DNA of 5,273 nt from Legionellaceae bacterium (GTDB lineage: Bacteria > Pseudomonadota > Gammaproteobacteria > Legionellales > Legionellaceae): contig CANJFK010000114.1 in assembly GCA_947473535.1 (NCBI GenBank), positions 1 to 5,273 of the forward strand, given 5' to 3'. The translations under genes and the position numbers were made by a program. This document shows positions 4,658-5,273 of this stretch, piece by piece. Positions within the stretch are counted from its first letter, which is position 1; every line of letters starts with the position of its first letter. Below the pieces are notes generated by a model that worked only from the letters and a program-made list of their open reading frames with translations, was not told the DNA's origin and made no database searches.

Positions 4658-5273
4658 CTATTGGCACGCCTCGCAATCTGGGTCAAGAATAGAACACGAT
4701 TGCGGCTCTTCGAGTTTGACTGCATTTAGCACGCCATCGGTGACCGTTGATTTTTCGGCATTACTGGCGCCTAAACTACGTAAATAATACGTTGTTTTTA
4801 AACCACGCAACCAGGCTAACCGATATAAATCGTCTAGTTTTTTGCCGGATGGCTTGGCCATGTATATGTTTAACGATTGCGCTTGATCCAGCCATTTTTG
4901 TCGGCGTGAGGCGGCTTCCACTAACCAGTTAGGATCGATTTCAAATGCGGTGGCATAGCGCGTTTTCAGTTTGGCGGGGATTCGGCTGATGGGTTGTACA
5001 CTGCCGTTGAAATATTTTAAGTCATTGACCATGACCTCATCCCATAAATTCAGTGCTTTTAAGTCTGCAACCAAGTACGGATTGACCACGGTGAATTCAC
5101 CTGACAAATTTGATTTTACATAGAGATTTTGGTAGGTCGGTTCAATGGATTGCGAGACACCACAGATATTGGAAATAGTTGCGGTGGGGGCTATGGCCAT
5201 GAGGTTGGAGTTGCGTATACCTTGCGTGCGTATTTTGACGCGCAAGGCTTCCCAATCAAGACGCTGTGAGCGA
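4658..5273 (-). CDS. nrdA: Class Ia ribonucleotide reductase large subunit NrdA, C-terminal part
   Basis: Only the last 204 residues are in the window; the frame is open to the window edge, so the gene continues beyond 5273. NrdA binds the nucleotide substrate and performs the reduction using the radical supplied by NrdB. Visible family features are [19 protein letters not shown] near the start, the Tyr-Tyr pair of the radical pathway (TTYYLRSLG, codons at 4784-4789; equivalent to E. coli Y730/Y731), and a C-terminal tail ending CEACQ. The CxxC there is the mobile dithiol pair that re-reduces the active site and is itself reduced by thioredoxin or glutaredoxin. Active-site cysteines and the allosteric ATP cone would lie upstream and cannot be judged. 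The TTG at 5243-5245 is an internal Leu codon, not a start. The gene is followed after 100 bp by nrdB. Confidence 0.97.
   Translation of the reverse strand, partial: RSQRLDWEALRVKIRTQGIRNSNLMAIAPTATISNICGVSQSIEPTYQNLYVKSNLSGEFTVVNPYLVADLKALNLWDEVMVNDLKYFNGSVQPISRIPAKLKTRYATAFEIDPNWLVEAASRRQKWLDQAQSLNIYMAKPSGKKLDDLYRLAWLRGLKTTYYLRSLGASNAEKSTVTDGVLNAVKLEEPQSCSILDPDCEACQ

Noticed and set aside
4684..4695. 12-base match (CAAGAATAGAAC) between nrdA coding DNA and palindromic repeat copy A
   Set aside because: It lies in the codons for CSILD near the NrdA C-terminus and does not extend in either direction; chance is the simplest explanation.
3424..4932. Open frames overlapping nrdB and nrdA (69, 64 and 61 residues)
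   Set aside because: They are shadows of the two strongly recognised reductase genes.
1..5273. CRISPR array, tRNA or rRNA genes
   Set aside because: No regularly spaced direct repeats and no cloverleaf or rRNA-like sequence were seen; the only long repeats are the IS ends, the 20-bp palindrome and the two 34-bp units.

Overview
The window looks like the chromosome of a gammaproteobacterium with moderate to low GC. The best evidence is a class Ia ribonucleotide reductase operon (nrdA-nrdB, both on the minus strand). Its NrdB resembles the Pseudomonas/Legionella/Coxiella type, as judged from remembered family sequences and not from a search. The genus cannot be fixed from this sequence.

Layout, left to right. 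Positions 67-483 (minus) hold an unrecognised 138-residue protein. Positions 502-3177 are a complete IS66-family insertion sequence of 2676 bp, with 21-bp terminal inverted repeats (19/21 matching) and a perfect 8-bp target duplication, GTTTAATC. It carries tnpA and tnpB on the plus strand and, unusually, tnpC on the minus strand. The two units converge and their coding ends overlap by 62 bp. Positions 3186-3447 are an intergenic stretch with a 20-bp perfect inverted repeat and one copy of a short palindromic repeat. Positions 3448-4557 (minus) are nrdB. Positions 4558-4657 are the nrdA-nrdB spacer with a second copy of the palindromic repeat. From 4658 to the window end (minus) is the 3' part of nrdA.

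Before the insertion the order on the minus strand was nrdA, nrdB, hypothetical gene. The IS landed in the 5' leader of the hypothetical gene: its Shine-Dalgarno (SD) sequence and start codon remain on the left, and a good extended -10 promoter candidate now lies on the right, 2.7 kb away and pointing into the IS toward tnpC.

The most interesting signals are the convergent IS66 gene order; a leader hairpin that hides the tnpA ribosome binding site with a copy of the 16S anti-SD sequence, and that only read-through transcripts should be able to form; the promoter-gene split; and the paired palindromic repeats after each nrd gene.
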